From Acanthopleura granulata (lineage: Eukaryota > Mollusca > Polyplacophora > Chitonida > Chitonidae): 64,000 nt of DNA. The first letter of the stretch is position 1. Each line of letters begins with the position of its first letter. Positions 1 through 13,709 of the stretch are shown here, one piece after another. The position numbers and the translations under genes were made by a program. The notes beneath the pieces are model-generated. The model was not told where the DNA came from, did no database searches, and saw only the letters and a list, made by a program, of their open reading frames with translations. The stretch covers positions 5,720,895 to 5,784,894 of the forward strand of contig JABBOT010000014.1 in the NCBI GenBank assembly GCA_016165875.1. The letters are read 5' to 3'.

Positions 1-109
1 ATCATTAGGCAACTACATGCAGTTTTTACCATGTCACTTACGGCACCTTTCAACAATGAGGCTTTATAGGAAAAACCCACCTACACGGTATTCCCACCGT
101 GAGACTGAC

Positions 110-235
110 CTGTTTATCATCACTACTGGCCGGGTTGCCGGACTCAGATCCGTTATCTGACATAATCAGACTGTCCTCTATCCTCTGCAAGGTGATTTTT
201 GTGCGGTTGCTAAGGATGAGAGAATTGAGCTCCGG
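110..235 (-). CDS. VPS50: VPS50 exon 18 (last in window)
   Basis: Residues 677-718: [20 protein letters not shown], then [11 protein letters not shown] to KQ. Matches the LRTTLNRIQESLI region. Acceptor ACTTTTGCAG, donor CAG|GTCAGT. Bases 1-109 are the next intron; the remaining exons are outside. Confidence 0.9.
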
Positions 236-3200
236 CTGCAAAAGTAACAACGTAAATAAAATTGAATTACCGGTACTACCCTAATTCTTCTAATTATTCG
301 GACAGATATTTGTCCCGCCAAAAGCAAAATATTACATTTCTCTCCCAGTTTTCTGTAAAACTGAAGACATGGATATGTTAGTCATTAGATGGTCTAACCA
401 TGGGAGAAAAAAGAAACTTTTTATCCCTGTTAGAATTACATGTTTGTTAGCTAATAAGGACAGATCAGGTGTCTCAAGAATTAGAAGAATAAAGGTATTT
501 ATTCACCTGGAATGAACTGATATGGCACTAATCCCACTTGTACAATATATCAGCCAGACTGTGGTGAGTTATTGAGGCTACAAGCTGTACTTTTGAAACT
601 TTTTACTTTGATTTCACGGCACTCTGTTTCATGGATGGAGAGACCTCAAATATAAACCACCAGCCTTTGGGAAGCAACTGATAAGTGGCACAGCTCACAG
701 TAAACCATCCACCTATGCAAGGTACCCCCCAAAAAACGATCTTCATGAATATACAATTCTACTTCAACAATCTGAATGGTTCTGCCTCTTGACAAAATAA
801 GCAGAATTATTGTTGCAGCCCAACAAGTTCAAAGAGAAAGAAAACACACATATATACATGCACATGTACTCACCAAATCTGTACCAAAGTACGTGTAAAC
901 CTGAAAATAACAAAAGCGAAAATCGTGTCATTTGTCATGCATACATGTCGGTCATTAGGGTTTAAGTAGTTTTAAATTAAAACTTCACTTATACCGAACA
1001 ATTTAGCCTACATATATAGAGATAATCCCAAACAGCCATTCTGTACAAAACTTTAAAAATTTTTTTTAAATACCGTCGCAAAAAAGTTCAACATCATGGA
1101 ACAAATTATCAAATAATACAAATATGAGAAGACATAATGATACAGTACTTACTGTGTACAGATAGTAGTCAAAAAGCTGTGACATACACAAGATCACATC
1201 AAAGGCAATGGGCTTCAGGTACGCCATCATCTGCATGTATTTACCTGAGGCACAGAATGACACTACAATTATACGACTGACATATGTTCAAAAAAACAAT
1301 GTGTCACCAGGTGTGATAAGATTTTGTCCTGTTTACAACCGCACTATAATTTCAAAAATTTATGACAAAAATGCATACACAAACAAACTACCTCTGTTAT
1401 TTGTTGTACTTATTATATCATATGTTTTACACATTTATATGATTAGGCTTTGATGCCATGCTCATGAAATTGTCACTTCTATGAAGCGACATTATTTCAT
1501 GTCACAATGCTCATCTCATGAAACACTGAAACAATCATCATTGGTTACTAATCTGAACAGAGCCTTTTATATGCTGAATTTTTAAAAAGAGTATCGAGAA
1601 ATCCCAAGTGGATGTATTCTTAGGCATGGGGCATCGCTTGGTCAACCTATGTTCAGCTCTGGACATTTCCTGAATCACTGCAAAGTGTGTGTTAGCCACT
1701 GAATAGTACAGCCATACGCAGTAAAGGTATAATGTAGAGTCCAATTTGTCTGGCTCAGTTGGTTAGCGTGCTAGCGCAGCGTATTGACCCAGAAACCTCC
1801 CATCAATGCGGTCGCTGTGGGTTCAAGTCCAGCTCATGCTGGCTTCCTTTTCAGTAGTACGTGGAAAGGTTTGCCAGCAACCTGCGGATGGTTGTGGGTT
1901 TCCCCCCGATGCTCTGCCGGCTTTCCTCCAGCCATAATGCTGCCTGTCATCGTACAAGTGAAATATTCTTGAGTAGGGCATAAAACATAAACCATAACTA
2001 AGCCAGCAAGAACCCCATTTACTGTTTTGTGGGGGTGGGGGTGGGGGAGCACTTAGTACACAGCAGTAGCGTACAGAGGGCTGCTTACCAAACACTCGTA
2101 CAACATTCAGTGTGGTGTTCGTTATGATCGGAGCTGGTCGGAAACTGCTGCGACTTCTGGATAACTTCTTCAGGCTCCTGGAATGAAAAATGCAACAAGA
2201 GTCAAAATGTTTGCCTGCTGCAAGAAAAACTTGTGGTTGATGACTTTGAATAAGACAGCTTTAAAGGAATGATAATGTCTTAACACTACATGAGTAATTT
2301 TTTTCAGCCATGTCCCTGTGAGGGAATGACAGAACCACAGAAGAAAAGTACAGTTTTTGTGATGAAAATGACAACATATATTTTCAGAACAACCTAAAAG
2401 AAAAACGGATACTGAAACCATATTTAAATTTTGTAAACCTATATCAATAATGTGAAGAAAATCTATTTTATGTTACAGCTGAATGGTTCTTAAACAGTGA
2501 ATGACAGGATCACTAACTCTCAAAGTCCTGACTGATGCAAACACTTACCGAATGCTTCATACAGCCAAGCTAATAACTTATAGTGTGTCCATTAGCACAA
2601 AAGCTCAAAAAACCTATCTCAGAAGCATTTCCTTAAGTTAAAAGACTGCTGTACAAGACGTGGCACTGAGTAAATGGAATGTTCTCTAACTAAGCTGGTA
2701 ATTTGAAAACAGCAGTAGGGCCTCACCTGATTTGCATGCTGATTCATATTCCAATTCTTCAAAATATAGTTAACAATTCTTTCTCGAAAACCTTAACTTA
2801 ATTTCCTTCTTTTTTTTTTTTTTTAAATGCCACACTTTACAATACACCATGCCTTTCCTTGTGGCCAAGCAACAGTATTACATAAACTTGATTTACACCA
2901 ACCTCTTTGCAGGAGTGGTCTCCCCTGCCAGTTCATCAATGAATTCCTGCTTGAGTTCATCGGGAACGTCTGAGTCTGAATCGCTGTCATCTTTATACCC
3001 AAACCCGGAATCATCAAGCTGTTGATGAGAACGATGTTACAATAAGAGCCATGTGACAAGTGTAGGAATGAACCAGGCTTATAGTTATTTGTTTACATAT
3101 TTACTCGATAGGTGTTTCACGCAATACTCAAGAGCGTTTCAATTACATGACAGCAGCCAGGATTAGAGTGCGAGGTGACTGGGCAGTGAGGAGGGTCTGC

Positions 3201-6200
3201 GGGAACCCCACGAGCATCCGGAGGTTGCTGACAGACCTTCCCACGACCATCCGGAGGTTGCTGACAGACCTTCCTACATAAGGAAGTCAGCAAGAGATTG
3301 ACTTGAAGTCACAGCCACCGCGCTGATGAGAGGCTCCTGGGTCACTGTACTGCACTAGCAAGCTAACCACTAGGACATGGAGGCCCCATCATGATTAATG
3401 AGATAACTGGTGATATTTCTACAGTATAATCAGCAGAGAACATCCCATGATGTAAATATTCATTTATTTATTAGATTGGTGTTTTATGCCTTACTCGAAC
3501 ATTTCAACTGTATACCACGGTGGCCAGCATTATGATGGAAGGAAATCGAGCAAAGCCCAGGGTGAAACCCACAACCATCCTCAGGTTGCTGGAAGCCAGT
3601 GACTGCATTGGTGAGAGGCACATGGACCAAGAATAGTGATGCTCCAACACTGAATAAAGATGTTAGCCTGGTTTACTGCAAAGGCCGAGAAATAGAAGAG
3701 CTCAGCTGCCCCCTTAACCTAGGCCGACTAAGTCCACGAAAAGTTCATTTTTCTGTTCATTTGTTTGCTCTGTGGTTTGCTTTTATCTATTTATTTGATT
3801 AATGTTTTACACCATACTCAAGAAATTTTCATATTATATTTTAATACAACGGTGGCCAGCATTAAGGTGGGAGGAAACTGGGTGAGGCCCAGAGGCAACC
3901 CACGAGCATTCCCAGGTTGCCGGCGATCAAATTGCAAGAGGAGCCTGGTTCATTACACTGCACTAATTCCAATCCGCTTGCCCACAGAGGCCCCTGTTTT
4001 GTTTTCAGCTTAGCACTTAGTTTTCAGCCAAGTAAGTACTCTTACTCCATTGGTAACCATGACATCCTCATGCTCTTCCTCATCTTTCTGAATGTCAAAC
4101 GGATTCCCGTCACCTTTGAACTTTTGGAAGTAGCCGTTCTCAGGCTTGGACGTGGGCGTGGATGCGGCGCTATCTGCAGCGCTATCTGCAGCTGGCATTG
4201 TTGTCGTTGTAGCAGGTGATTTCGAGGATTTGGATGGTGTGCTGGTCCCAAGGCCATTGACTGTGGAGGGTTTGGAGGGATCGGACCAATTCCTCATAAA
4301 ACGGAATTCCTAAGAACAAACAAACACACTCTAAAGTTTCTAATCATCCGGTTGCACAGTTGTCAAACCGTGGTAATCGCTACGATTTATTTATTTGATT
4401 GGCGCTTCATGCCGTAATCAAGTATAATTTCACTTCTATGATAGTGGCCAGCATTATGATGGGAGGAAACCTAACAGAGCCTGGGAAAATACATGACCAT
4501 CTGCAGGTTGGTCGGCAGGCCTTCCCACATATGGTAATGACTGTGACTGCACATATTAAGACAGTCTAACTTCACTGCTATGTCTTAAGCATAGTGATAA
4601 AAGATTGCTTTTTTTTGTGAATTCCACATACATCACTCATCGGCCATCTTGAGATGCCAGACACTTGGCGTAGACTAGAGGTTGCTTACAATTAGTCACA
4701 AACAACAGTGTCTTCAACCCAGCACAGGCAATCGTGCGACGTTATCTACTCTTTTTGTTAAGTGATTGGTGTTTCCGCATAATCGTAAGTGCCCTAGCTT
4801 TCTTTGTGTCAAATAAAGAGACATGCTGCAACAAAGAGAGAAATGGTGTACAGTAATCTGCTAGTGTGTGTGAAATCCATTAGGCACAGGGAAGTATGAT
4901 TGGAGCACAACCTGACTAGATTGAGTACAGGCCTTCTGCAAAGGAGGTACATGCTCTGCGCTGTTCACTCAACCTCAACTCGACCTCAGGTTTTCCAAAT
5001 TTTGTTTTCATTGATATTTTTTTTTCAATGTTTTATTTTAAAACACGGTAACGTAAATTTATATCAGAAATGGTGTTCAGGAGAACAGGATATCAAAGAC
5101 ATTCCATGAAGATGTTTTTTCCTATATGAAACAATGTGAAAGACTACTGTGGGAGATAACGGTACTCACAAGAAGTTGTAGTATGGTAAAGTTCGACTTG
5201 ACTGGGCAGATCTCCCAGCCTTCATTTTCAAGGAACATCCTCAGCTCTTCCATCCGAGCCCGGTGGTAATTACGGAAATAATTCAGGCTTTGTAGCTTCA
5301 GCGAATCTTGTAGGCCTTCAGATTTACTCCCACAAAACTCCTCACCAATCAGAATCAACCTTCGAAAACAATCACAGGTCACCACCAATCAGGTGAAACG
5401 TTATAAAGAGGCTCGTTACCTACCACCAATCAGAATCAACCTCAGAAAACAACCAGTTACCCACCAATCATAGGAAATCTAATAAATGTTCCTCAATTTG
5501 GCTGAGCAGTTTATAATAGCCTAACAAACCTAATACACACTCTTGACTTGAGTGCATGTGGGTCAAAGTTCAAGCAGTTGTATGGACCACAGTCTAATTC
5601 TCTCATAGTGATCTGCCCATAAATCTCTGTTTGAACTTTCCGTCAATATTTAACATGAAGGTTTGGAGATACATGTATAATTGCAAGCCAGCCAATCAAG
5701 AATTCCGACCAGAACAATTAAATCAAAGTTCAGCGAAACCTTCAGTCAACTTCATTATTATTAAGCTTTCTCTCTAGCTGGGATATAAATTAGACCACTA
5801 AATTTTATTAAAATAGATTTTTCCATAACCGATGAATAGATAAACATGACATCAACTACACCTTTCCACCAAATTTGCAGAGGAGCAGAAGAGCAAAACG
5901 ATAAGCACATACAAGGCCTTCAAGACCTGATAATTTGACATCAGCACTCATCAAATACCAAGTACTGAGACTATTAAATCCAATTCAAATTTGGTAACCA
6001 TCAAATCTTATTTACCTGTTCACAAGATCTAACACCTGAATAAACTCGTCAAACTTGAAGTTGGAAAGGTCAATGGCCAGGATGTAGGTCTTGACCTTCT
6101 GCTGGACATCTTGCCAGATCCGGCCTGATCCGTGCTCCAGTTTCTGCTTGATGTAATGCCGATTAAATGTCGCCTCCATACTGCTGCTGGATGATTCTGC

Positions 6201-9200
6201 AAGTACAACAACAACGCTGTGAACCCACACGCCAGGTCTGACAATGTTTTTCCCATGGCAAAAGGTAGTATATTTTTCGACACATACTGACACAGTCATG
6301 GAACAATTTGTTTACTAAAATGACAATAATCGTGTAACATCAACATAAGACTAAGTGATGTAAAGTTCACAAATTACATCAAAATTTAATGGTGGGGAAA
6401 ACAGTTCCACAACAGTATAAATACCATCTTTGTCAAGTTGCCTGGAGCATGGTAACTTCCATTCCGTGCTAAGGTCTCGCAGGATAATGGCTACACTGAC
6501 ACGAAATTGATACCAAACAAAAGGCGCAAGACATGATTGAGATTGGCTATTTTATCTTTGATGTCAAAGCAACTCCATAATTGAACATCTGCTGTGCATG
6601 AAACCAGATGTGAGCATGCTTCTCCTCCATGCACTGAAACATGCTAAGACCATGCGGCACATAACCGTAACCCCTTGTCTAGAATTGCACATGATTTACT
6701 TACCTCCCTCGCTCAGCTGGCCTTCATGCCACTCTATGGTCATGTGATAACTCTTCATCACTTCCCATAATGCCTTGCACAACCCGATCAAACATGGAAT
6801 GAAAACTTCACCTGTGATGAACTAAAAAGGAAGGCATTTGTATCAATGGTTTAATTATACTGATTTTTATGATTTCTGGCCCCACACTTTCAAATCTCCT
6901 GACTGCAATTAAAGTGGCAAAGGCTGGATTTGAAACACACAAGGTTCAAAGCCTAAATGCCATTTGCAATATTATTTATTTATTTATTTATTTCATACAT
7001 GGCAAGGCCTGCCAATGAATTGCGCATGGTTGTGGGTTTTTTCCCGGGCTCTGCCCTGTTTCCTCCCACTATAATGCTGGTCGCTGTCGTATAAGTGAAA
7101 TATCCTTGAGTACAGAGTAAAACACCAATCAAATAAATAAACAAATAAATTTAATAAACAAATAATAACTAAAATAAATTTATTTATTTCCTTATTTATA
7201 TATCTGACTGGTGTTTGAGGATGTTTCATTAACATGACAGTGATCAGGTTTATGGGTGGAGGAAACAGATGAAATTCAGAAAAATTCCTCATCTAGCCAG
7301 AGCTGTGATTGAACCTGCAACTCTTTTTTGCTAAAGGCTAGGTTTTCACACTATCTGGTCTCCTCTGTTTCATTAACATGACAGTGATCAGGTTTATGGG
7401 TGAAGGAAACGGAAGAAATTCAGAAAAATTCCTCATCTAGCCAGAGCTGTGATTGAACCTGCAACTCAGGCATCAAAGCAACTGATATCCTTTCCTGCTT
7501 AAAGTAACCCGAGACCATGCTGTGGAGTATGATGGGTTCATTGCTGCCTTCACAAAGATGATCTGTGGACAACCTTTCCTGTTTGAAGTAACTCATCCCT
7601 AAGCTCTGGAGTCTAAAACTGGGATGACGATTTGTGGGCAAACTGGTACTGTAATACTCCTGTGTTACAAGAGAACAATAGTCAGTCCTAACACCCAGGA
7701 AAAGGTTACCAGTCCCAGGAAAATGTCCTGACACCCAGGAAAAGGTCCCGAGACCCAGCAAAAGGTCCTGAGTCCCAGGAAAACATTCAGAGTCCCAGGA
7801 AAAGGTCCCGAGTCCCAGGAAAACATTCAGAGTCCCAGGAAAAGGTCCCGAGTCCCAGGAAAAGATACGGAGTTCCAGGAAAGGTCCTGAGACCCAAGAA
7901 AAAGTTCCGAGTCCTTGGAAAAGGTCACGAAACCAAGGAAAAGGTCACGAGTTCTAGGAAAAGCTCACGAGTCGCAGGAAAAGGTCATGAGACCCAGGAA
8001 AAGATACGGAGTTCCAGGAAAGGTCCTGAGACCCAAGAAAAAGTTCCGAGTCCTTGGAAAAGGTCACGAAACCAAGGAAAAGGTCACGAGTTCTAGGAAA
8101 AGCTCACGAGTCCCAGGAAAAGGTCATGAGACCCAGAAAAGGGTCACGAGACAAAGGTAAGGGCTCTGAAACCCAGCAAGGTCAAGAGACCCATGAAAAT
8201 GCCCTGAGTCCCAGGAAAAGGCTTTGAGTCCTAGGAAAAGGTCACGAGTCCCAGGAAAAGGTACCTCATGGTAAAATAACCATTGTAACCATAAAATAAC
8301 CACGCCGCCACAAACCTGTCTCGTGTCCAGAAATGCCAAATGCAATCAGAGTTATCTCACCTTGCACAGATCTGGATACTGTCTCTTCTGGAAGTTGGCC
8401 TGCATGTGGCCAGCGCACAACTCGACGTAGCCCAGGACGATGGTGAACGCCGTGTTGTGGATAGCGCTGGCGTAATGCATGTGCAACTGATCCATCGCAG
8501 TCTGACAACCAAACACAAACAACCAGTAACTTCATCAGTAACTCTTAATTCTGACAGCGCACCTTCAATGCTAACAATCATTCGTCCAACACAACTGTTG
8601 TTTAATGTAACACTCAAGAATTTTTCACTTGCACAATGACAGTCAGTGTTATGGGTCGAAGACACCGGAGTGCCCAAGAAAATTACACCATCTCTGGCAA
8701 GTTACTGATGAACTAATAAATTATCATAGACAAAATTTACTGAAAGTGTATTTTTACGGAAAAGGTCAAAACATAGTTTGAAAACATCTTCATTTAGCCA
8801 TTTAGATGTAACTTTTTTGGGTGGGGCTAAAGGCTAGGTTTTCACACTATCTGGTCTCCTGAGAGTAATCTGTCAGATATAACAAAATTTCAAACCTTTT
8901 ATACGTAATAACCTTTTAGGTGGCTCAACATCCAAAACATTCTGATTTTTGATTTCACCGAGTCTGAACTATAATAATTTAACATTATTAAGAACCATAC
9001 TGTACTTTCCACACTGCTGAACATTACTACTGCTATCATCTGCGTAATTGGATTTAACACATGTGTATGAAAATGATTTGCATAAACTAAACTAATTTAC
9101 AGTGAACTGAACATTCATGTTGTAGCTCCCCACCTGTGTTTTGCCCAGCATCCTGTAAGCTGTCTGCACTTTGCTGTAATGTATGTGGTCGAAGTTTGTA

Positions 9201-12200
9201 CAGGTGCGGGATAAGGCCACGTCTAACTGCTCCTCTATCATCTCCAGGGTGTCCTGCAGCTTAGCATTGAGCTCACTGAAAGCAGAGGTCATCATCAGAA
9301 CAAAGGTCATATTGGATATTGAGCTCACTGAGAGCAGAGGTCAGAATGAGCCCTGATATCACTGAGATGAGAGGTCAGAATGAGCCTTGAGCTCACTGAG
9401 AACAGAGGTCAGAATGAGCCCTGATATCACTGAGATGAGAGGTCAGAATGAGCTTTGAGTTCATTGAGAACAGAGGTCAGAATGAGCCTTGAACTCACTG
9501 AGATGAGAGGTCAGAATGAGCACTGAGCTGACTGAGAACAGAGGTCATGCATAGTCTGTTTTAATATCACTGAGAACAAAAGCCATAGTGTACACTGACC
9601 TCAGTGAGAACAGAGGTCACAATGAGAACACAAGACAGGTCAAAATTCATGATTAAGTAACAATTCTAATGTAGAGATAGCCAAAGCAGCCAGACCTGGG
9701 TTTGAACAAGCTCCTCTGTCGTCAAGGATTTGAGATGCGATTAAATACACCAACGGGCCTGAAGGCCTCTTCTTTTGGTATGAGAGATTTTATTTTTATT
9801 TCATTGGTGTTTGACACCATCTCAAGAATATTTCACTGACAGCATTATTCAAGCCAGCATTATGTTGCGTGGAAGCCAGGCAGAGTGTGTGGGGAACCCA
9901 CAACAATTCGGAGGTTGCTGGCAGGCCTCCCCACGTACGGCTGGAGGAAGTCTGCATGAGCTGGACTTGAACTCACAGCGACGGGCAAATGTTGGCGGCT
10001 AATGAGTCCCTGCAGGAGATAAAGTGTGACAGATTTTCAGATCTTACCTGATACACTTGAAGTGACGGAATGTGCTAGCAGCTTTCTGACACTCCAGACA
10101 TAACTGAATGGCCCCAGCATAATCTTCCTCCTGATTCAACAGACGCGCACAAATATTAACTCAAAAGTTACAATTTGTTAAAAATTAAACTAAAAACAAA
10201 ATCAAATGGAACTTTGGGATGCTGACAAGTGCAAACACAAAATATGTACTGAAATTTGACTGAAACTACATTTAAGCCCATGTTTTTAAGCCACATGTAT
10301 ATTAAAACTGTATTACTTCATGGGGGCCTCCGTTGGTTAGTGTGCTAATGCAACGCAATGACAGAAGCCTCCAACCAATGCGGTCGCTGTGAGTTCAAGC
10401 CCAGCTCTTGCTGGCTTCCTCTCCGACCGTACGTGGGAAGACCTGCCAGCAACCTGCGGATGGTAGTGGGTTTCCCCCGGGCTTAGCCCTGTTTCCTCCC
10501 ACCATGATGCTGGCCACCGTCGTATAAGTGAAATATTCTTGAGTACGGCGTAAAACACCAATAAAATAAATAAATGTATTACTTCACATAATTTCTGCGC
10601 ATATTATCTTCTTAAAACTAATGAAACATGTGTATACTACACACGTTCATGCTTGAAACTAAAGCTGCATGTGTTCTTAACAGTAAGTCAGGGATATAAA
10701 AAAAAAAATGTTATAATTATGCATCATTTGACATAGTTTCCACAACTTTTCATTGTACGCACAAAACCTAGTAACTTATCAATGTCATTTATTCCTGCTC
10801 CATACTCATGCAATTTTCACTCTTACAATAGCAGGTTTAGGCTGGTAAAATTGGAGTGCTTGAAGTACAAACACTTGATGCAAATCTCCTTAACCTCAGC
10901 GAATGAATTTCCAACATACCTCTAACATCTCCCGTAGCCGAATTTCTGTGCTTTGCTGAAAATAAAACAAAGATATTGCTGTTGAAAATCCTACTGGTAT
11001 ACATGCACACATGATAACTTTCAACGCTTTACACAGTACACCTATGAAGTAGCTCAAAAGATTAACTACCAGGATGCCAAGTGATCTGATTTCATATGCA
11101 GTGCTCAGGAACATTTAACTTCTTCTTTACATCATGAAGGTCACATTAATGGCTGGAGGAAACCAATGAGGGTCAGGTTAATGGCTGGAGGAAACCAATG
11201 AAGGTTGGGTTCATGGTTGAAGAAAATCACCAAAGGTCATGTTAATGGCTGAAAAAAAATCACCAAAGGTCAATTTAATAGCTGACAGAAACCAACAAAG
11301 GTCAGGCTAATGGCTGAAGACAACCACCAAAGGTTGCGTTGATGATTGAAAATATAAACAAAGGCCAGGTTAATGACTGGAGGAAACCAAGGAGGGTCAG
11401 GTTAATGGCTGGAGGAAACCAACGAATTCCAGGATTATAATGGCTACAGAAAAGTCTCCACTTCATGCATACTGGCTGTAGTAAAGCCAACTGGAGCTGG
11501 GCTGGAAAATGCGGTGTCATTAGTCATAGAATTATGTTTTCTTTGTAAGGTTCATAAGGGTTCACGGTGATAAAATAATCACTTGAGGAAATCCACTGCG
11601 ATATCAATCCATCATGTAGGTAGGTTAATTCTGTCAGTGGGTTTGAGAAGAGATCCCCTTGGAAACTCTGTATCAGCATTTTGCCAAGCAATACCATTAT
11701 GAAAACATTCCACTACATATCCAAGGTAATTTGCACAAATTTCAATGGTAATGAAATTTTTTTATTTTTTTATTTGATTGGTGTTTAATGCTGTACTCAA
11801 GAGTATTTCACTTACACGACGGAAGCCAGCATTAAGGTAGGAGAAAACTGGCTCGAACACGCAAGATATCCAAGACCACTTGCAGGTAGCTGATGGACCT
11901 TCCCAAATACAGCCAGAGAAGAAGCCAGCATGAGCTGGACTTGAACTCACATTATTTCGAGGTTGACCAAATGTGTTACATAAACCAATTATTGACAAAA
12001 TTTCTACATATATCGTGAAAATCTCGACAAACTTTCCAGAATAGAAGACAACAAATACAACAATCATCTAGCAGTGTTTACCAATGTTTTGATGGTCCTT
12101 AGAGACTTGAGCAAGCCCTGTAGTTGCTGCCTCTTCCTGTAATTGGCCAACAGTCCCAGGCTAGCTGTGGTAAAACCAGTCTTGGCCCTGTCCAAATGTC

Positions 12201-13672
12201 TGGCAACAAAAACACAATATCACAGTAACAAACACAGACCCCAGTTCATACAATACTATATGCCACATATATGGAGGAAAGTATACAAACTATACAAACA
12301 AGTGGTTAGCAAATACCTTAATTTCTCAACCTTTTTACATATGAAAGAGCAACTTTCAGTGCAATTTATGCACATTTTTCATCTGATTTTGGAGACAAAA
12401 CTACATTGGTTAGATTGGCCCGTTTCTGGGCTTCAAAGAAAGTACAAGTAACGTCAACACAGAATAATGCCTTCAGTATATGCCTGAATAAACACCTTGC
12501 AAATATGCAAAAAGGTTGAAGAATTACAGTATCTAGTGAATTCCCTCTGCACATTGGAGATTTTGCACACTAGTATTTCCTATTAAGCCAGGGTTATCAT
12601 GGATTCAGGTGAGGGAGGGGCAGCATTTGGCAAAATGATAAAGTGGGAGATAATACCAAGGGAGAAGCTATTACACCACCTGTCTATGTCGCAACTTTTT
12701 CACTGTGACAGTGGGCTGAGTCAATTACACAAAAATGTGTTAAGCTTGTTTGTTTTGATTGTGGATAAATGCCACTTTTAGCATGATTTCAGTCATATTA
12801 TGACCATGTCTCTGTGTAGGAGGCTGGATCCAATATATCTATAGTGCTGCCTCACTGGAATGCCATGCTGAAGACACCCGACACTCACATGATACTGACA
12901 CTACACCAACCATTAGTTTGTTAATTCATCTTTTGTTGAGCATCAAGCAAGGTGGCACCAGTAGATTACTGGTGTTAAAGTCATAGGTTTAATTTGTGAT
13001 TGAAAGGTGGATCTACCACTCACAAGATAGATGCTCTATCCAATACCCAACTGCAGCAAGTTCATGCAAAAATTAAACCTAAAGCTAGAGGCCTGCAACA
13101 AGAGTGCTAGTGGTAAGCTAGTGGCAAGCCAGTGGCATGCTAAGAGCCTTCCACAAATTGTGCTAGTGGTAGGCCAGTGGCATGCTGAAAGTCTGCCACA
13201 AGTGTGGTAGTAGTGAGCTGGCAGCATGCCCTAGAAACATTTTTGCCACTGTTACCAGACGAGCGAGCACAAGGGTACATGAATGTGGGAGAGATATTAC
13301 CGGCGGCCATTTGCACAGATGACACTGGCACTCTGTAGAGCCTTCTGTAACTCCATCACTCTCTGAAGCTCTGTGTTATAGGCAGGGTGGTTCTGTAACA
13401 CTAACTCTGACACCTTCTTGGAGACCTGGTCGAAAGAAATCAGCTAACGGTGAGTAAATTACCATGAATTTATTAATGCAACAAAACTTTGTGTATTGTA
13501 ATTCATATAATATGCAGCAACAATGACCAAAATACTGACCGCCATGAAGTAAGTAGAAAGCTCTTCAGCAACAGAAATCAAATATATAAATAAAATAAAA
13601 TTTAAAGATCGAAGGAAATCTTAAGCTACATGTACTTGTAGCCTATCACATACATATAAAGTGTAATTTATT

Positions 13673-13709
<37 letters not shown>

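Noticed and set aside
13676..13707. Retrocopy or LINE insertion marked by poly(A)
   Set aside because: No element body or target duplication could be seen on either side.
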